From Dryococelus australis (Eukaryota > Arthropoda > Insecta > Phasmatodea > Phasmatidae), in contig CM056997.1 in assembly GCA_029891345.1 (NCBI GenBank), positions 217,142,712 to 217,206,711 of the forward strand: DNA of 64,000 nucleotides, written 5' to 3'. Shown here piece after piece: positions 59,880-64,000 of this stretch. The position numbers and the translations under genes were made by a program. The notes beneath the pieces were generated by a model. The model searched no databases, had not been told where the DNA came from, and saw only the letters and a program-made list of their open reading frames with translations. How positions within the stretch are numbered: position 1 is the first letter of the stretch; each line of letters starts with the position of its first letter.

Positions 59880-60125
59880 ATCATTCAACTGAAACCTTGA
59901 AGTGAGTGAAGAGATTTGGGCAGCTCTTAACAGCGAGGTCTTGAGAGCCGATGAGTGTAATTGAGGTGAGTAGGCGTGGCGCCGGAATGAAGGGGCGGAG
60001 GAAACGGGAGGTCCCCGAGAAAACCCGCCGACCAATGACATCGTCCGGCACGATTACCACTTGCGAATATCCGGTGACCCGGCCAGGGATTGATCCAGGT
60101 TCGCCTTGGTGGGAGGCAGGGAAGC
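59880..60125 (-). mobile_element. tRNA-derived SINE, copy C, 5'-truncated
   Basis: The reverse complement of this segment aligns with copy B from the box B area (ggatcaatccctggccgggt) through tattcgcaagtggtaatcgt to the tail with gagcc-aagacctcgctgtt. The box A end is missing: similarity stops near 60,120. It faces copy B in inverted orientation about 380 bp away. Confidence 0.8.
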
Positions 60126-61040
60126 CTTTGAAAATGATTTTAATAACGAGTACAGATAATCGTGCCGTTAGTATTTTCTACCCGTTGCAGCGCCCGTCCG
60201 TGTCCATCGCATTACTGAAGGACGAGGGAGCTCAACAGGACCACGATGTCTGGCGCGAGCAGTAGTGCGAACTGCAAGCAGGGGCAACCGCACACAGCCT
60301 GGCGAACTATGAAGCAGTTGAATGGGGAAATCACCTGACTGCCTGTTCTTTTGTCTCGGCACTAGACACGCCTTGTTTAAAAAAATAGTCTACTTGGCTT
60401 ATTTATTCAAACAAATGACCGCTTACGAAATAAATTTGACTTCATTTTGTATTCGGGAAAAAATATCTTTGGAAAGGAAGTTTCTGGTGCAGACATGTTG
60501 ATATTGTTTTTAATGATGTATTATTGCTAGTTACGCTTATCGATTAGATGAACAAAAACACAGTTCCACTAAATGTAATACACTGCAAATACATGATATT
60601 ATTTTCTATATAATTTCTCATGCCATATGTCTTCTCTTTTGCATGCTGGTTATTTGTTCTTATTTGCTCTCCAAACATTTAAATGTAGGGCTGGAACTAT
60701 TAATACTGACAAGGGAACTGGAGCCTCTGTGTTACAGACCACAAGATTAACTGAAGCTGATTATTTGCGAGTTTCATAAGAAAAATGATTCCCACAAAGA
60801 CTCATGGTTGCGAACATAATAATAATTCAGTCGGCAAGTTGAAACATGATAGTTTTTTCACGTCATACCTAAGTGGCATCTGAATGTAATGTATGATTTT
60901 TGTTGGCCGCAAAATTAACATTAACTGAGATCAGATATGAAAAATGTATGTAATTCTTTAAACGATCAATGTAGATATGAAATAATGTATGTAGGTGAAA
61001 CACAGCTGTAAGTTAATACCAGTGACATAAGAGAGACATA
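60126..61040. other. Non-coding sequence
   Basis: No gene is supported. It includes the short GC-rich patch at 60,180-60,365 noted as similar to ~58,740-58,790. Confidence 0.45.
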
Positions 61041-61044
61041 AGCG

Positions 61045-61255
61045 GCGGTTAACAACTAAGGTCTTCAGAGCTGATAGTGACGAAGAGAGGTGCAGATGGA
61101 ACAGAGACAGAAAACTGAGTATCGGGAGTACCCCTACACTACCCACTGGCCAACAGCAGCACCCGCCATGTTTCCTACACATGAAAATCAGGATGTGACC
61201 CCGGTTTGTCGTGGTGCAAGGCGAGTAGTCTGACAGTTACAACACCTCAGCACAT
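61045..61255 (-). mobile_element. tRNA-derived SINE, copy D, degenerate
   Basis: On minus, a gacaaaccggggtcacatcc stretch stands where box B should be. It is followed by attttcatgtgtaggaaac and, at the other end, by an agctctgaagaccttagttgt tail. This is the oldest-looking copy in the window; box A is not recognisable. Confidence 0.6.
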
Positions 61256-64000
61256 AGAAGCTATTAAAAACTTTAAAAATACACATCCTTTTTTTTTGGC
61301 GAGCTGGTATTCCCAGAGGAATAACTTTCCTATCATATTGTAAAAGCGGCGAGAGAAACGTGAGGCTCCATATTAAAGATATTTAAATTGTATTTCAGTG
61401 CTTTGTTAAGTCAGCAAGAAAGGTAAATAATCTTACTTCCTTGAATACCTCTATGTCAAATGTTGTAATGTCACTTTATGTCAAATGTTTGAACGCAGAT
61501 AGTGCAAAATGAACGGGTTGGAATTTTGGTCTGACATGCATGTAAAAATGTTTTTAAATTCACTTACAGTGCACGAAAGCGTGAAAATAATGGCCGTGGG
61601 ATTGTCTAGTATAGCCATGGTAGTCAAATATACAGATTTCTCCTGAACATAACTGCTGTGTTAAGCGAGCGAGGAGGTGACATTTCAGGTCGGAAATGCA
61701 TGCAGCAGCGAAACAAGCCCTGCAGCTCACATCATTATGTTTCGGCTACAGTATCGTAGAAGGCCACAGACAGTTCCTTCAATCCCCGTTCTCCAGTTTC
61801 CTAGAGGACTGTGCTTTGTAAAAGTTATCGTATAAAGCGAAGAAAATATGCACATTTTGGACGAGTAAGTGAACTAGCGTATAAATGTTTTCAATCTGGC
61901 ACTTGAAATAGTCAACGCTGTCAGGAAACAAGCGAAATGCCCTCGAGCCTCATAGTTTTACAATATATTTCATTGCAAACTGGCTGCCGGTCAAAATATT
62001 AAATCTCGTTTTTAACAAACAGCTATCATATGTTTTTCTGCGTGGGAAATTGTATAGAGCATAAATGAAGAGAATAAAACCTTCTACAAAAAATGTTTTC
62101 ATTCATTGAGACGATATTTTAATGATTGGGATTATTAACACAATTAAACCCTAAGAGTCAGTATATTTGCGCATATGAGTACCCAATTTATCAATGATAA
62201 AAAGAGAAGTAAGCCTAATTTCTTTGATAATGCTTGTATTATTTTATGGTAAACCACATTTAACGTTACAATATCGGTCCAGAAACTATTTATTCCAGTT
62301 ATTTTGTAATATGTAACATGCTTTGTTTAAAGCACTGATAAAGTCTCTTTTCATCCGATTGTTTATTTACAACATGCTGTGTTATTTGCATCAAATTTCC
62401 GATAAAATTCACTAGTACATGTGCAATATTTAAAAAGTGAATGACTCCCACCATTTTGTTTAGTTTTTTCGTTCCTCGGTTACACGGATCTGTGGCTATA
62501 GAATAGTAATCAAAACGTTCATGTCGTCGCCATGTTAAAAATAAGTGACCGGCCCACTTAAAACATATAAGTTTATTTGGTCAGCGTAGTGAATCTTGTT
62601 TTGCCATATTAGGTAGTAACAGGTTTATTGTTTTCTTGTTGTAGAGGTACCTTACAATATTGCAGACTAAGGAGACAATGCACTTGTAGGTGATACGTTC
62701 AACACACCAATTTTGGTTGATATTCTCCAAAAAGAGTATACTAAATGCTGTATACCAAATGAACCTAAAATATTTGTATAGTCACCATGTCAAAATTAAG
62801 TTTCTTACACATTTAAATCACATATTTTATCATGGCATACATAGTATTAGATGTAGTACACGAAGATTGCTTGAGTTTGGTCACACCGTTTCATAGATAC
62901 AGAATAGTTATCAAAATGTCTATATTGCAACCAATTAAAACAAAATACCTGAATCAATTAATTCACATCATTATACTTCTCGTTTGTCAACTTTGGTTGC
63001 AATGGGTAGATTGTTTTCGTGTTACGATACAATAACTTTATTTTTTCATGAGTGCACTATATTACAAAATGAATGAAAATGTTTCTCTATTGGCATATTT
63101 ACAGTAATGTCTTTAGTCGATACTTTCGTCATATCAAATGTAGTCGAATTATATATATATATATACATACCAAATTTAAATATAATATTTGTGTGACGCC
63201 GTTGTGAAAATACAGAGAGTACCACATTAATCTTAGTTGTATATGGTACCATTGCATTGGTACTATAGGTCTAAAAGGTACTAAAAATGTGGCAGTAATC
63301 TATTGTGTAATTTCCGAGACATGATGTTAAAAGCTTATTGTTTTCACGATGGCGAACCAATAAGAACGTACCTTCCTAGATTAAAGACGTACAAGATTAA
63401 CTGTGAAAATACACGATTTGGTTTAATCTAGTAAAATAATTCACCAGATATGAAATGGCGCCCTACTGTATTAAAATAACAACCCTTTTGAAATCAAGCA
63501 AACTGCTTTGCAGAACATTGTAAAAATCAGATGTCCTTTCTAAGTTCAATTAATGCACAGAATTTGGGGAAATATGTTCTCACAGGGTCGAATGTTATTG
63601 TGAGGGGACATACAGTACATCACAGACAGACATTTGTTTGATTATACACGCTAATTTTTCCAAGAAAAGTAGCTTAACATTGAATGGAAGTGGAAGTGAA
63701 TTGAATGGTCCAAGTTAATCAGTAAATTACCGAGGGAGTATCGTTTATTTCGAATTATTAAACAAGTGTTTGTAGTAACATTAATTTTCGAAATCAAATG
63801 TTTACAACCGCAAATAAATGCATCAAAAGAAAAAGTAAATAAACGGTTTAAATAATGTAAGCTGTGTATAAAGTTTCCTTTTTTATTTCTTCCTTTTTGT
63901 TATCGTTGTTGTTAATGTTTAAATGGATTCAGAAAGTGTTTCGTACAACTAATGGCGTACCCTGTTAGGTTTCCTTGCATTTTTTCGTTGTTTCACAGAA
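61256..64000. other. AT-rich non-coding sequence
   Basis: No gene or known element is recognised. Around 62,490-62,570 and 62,780-62,930 related phrases recur (agaatagtaatcaaaacg / agaatagttatcaaaatg; ccatgttaaaaataagt / ccatgtcaaaattaagt) with unequal spacing, a possible old duplication. A (TA)n tract lies near 63,149. Confidence 0.45.

Overview
This is eukaryotic, animal-type DNA, most likely from an arthropod and probably an insect. It is AT-rich and gene-poor, with no ribosome-binding sites or operons. It is packed with decayed transposons, a tRNA-derived SINE family, microsatellites and minisatellites. The species cannot be named from the sequence, and I see no intact host gene.

Layout. 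(1) 912-8588 is a giant inverted repeat: two 2,997-bp arms that mirror each other base for base with no net indel (paired coordinates always sum to 9500), around a 1,683-bp loop. The loop holds a 21-bp minisatellite and a ~112-bp satellite. (2) 8.6-16.6 kb holds a SINE, a CACTG-ended non-autonomous DNA transposon and an unexplained CpG-rich block. (3) 16.56-36.25 kb is a nest of transposons. A mariner-type transposase gene (minus strand) is split by a complete 17,910-bp Maverick/Polinton (17,995-35,904). The Polinton has long terminal inverted repeats and an exact 6-bp target duplication, ATCAGC. Its integrase gene is itself interrupted by a second mariner of ~946 bp. (4) 36-41 kb holds short tandem repeats. 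(5) ~41.4-45.2 kb is a hAT element with a ZMYM1-like transposase pseudogene. (6) 47.2-48.2 kb is a repeat-rich reading frame carrying a PLDLS motif. (7) ~50.0-54.0 kb is an internal fragment of a second, diverged Polinton on the minus strand. (8) 56.2-58.4 kb is a stack of satellites that repeats the loop satellite in opposite orientation. (9) 59.2-61.3 kb has three more SINE copies.

The main Polinton follows the usual plan. The left half (minus strand) carries a chromodomain integrase, a conserved ORF and a probable packaging ATPase. The right half (plus strand) carries a PLA2-like minor-capsid ORF, an adenain-type cysteine protease, a penton-like protein, a major-capsid-like protein, a conserved small ORF, a TATA-driven zinc-finger region and a protein-primed family-B DNA polymerase. 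Integration, capsid maturation, packaging and self-replication are thus all represented. Every gene carries stops or frameshifts, so the element is a fossil. Assignments come from recognising conserved motifs by eye; no database search was run.
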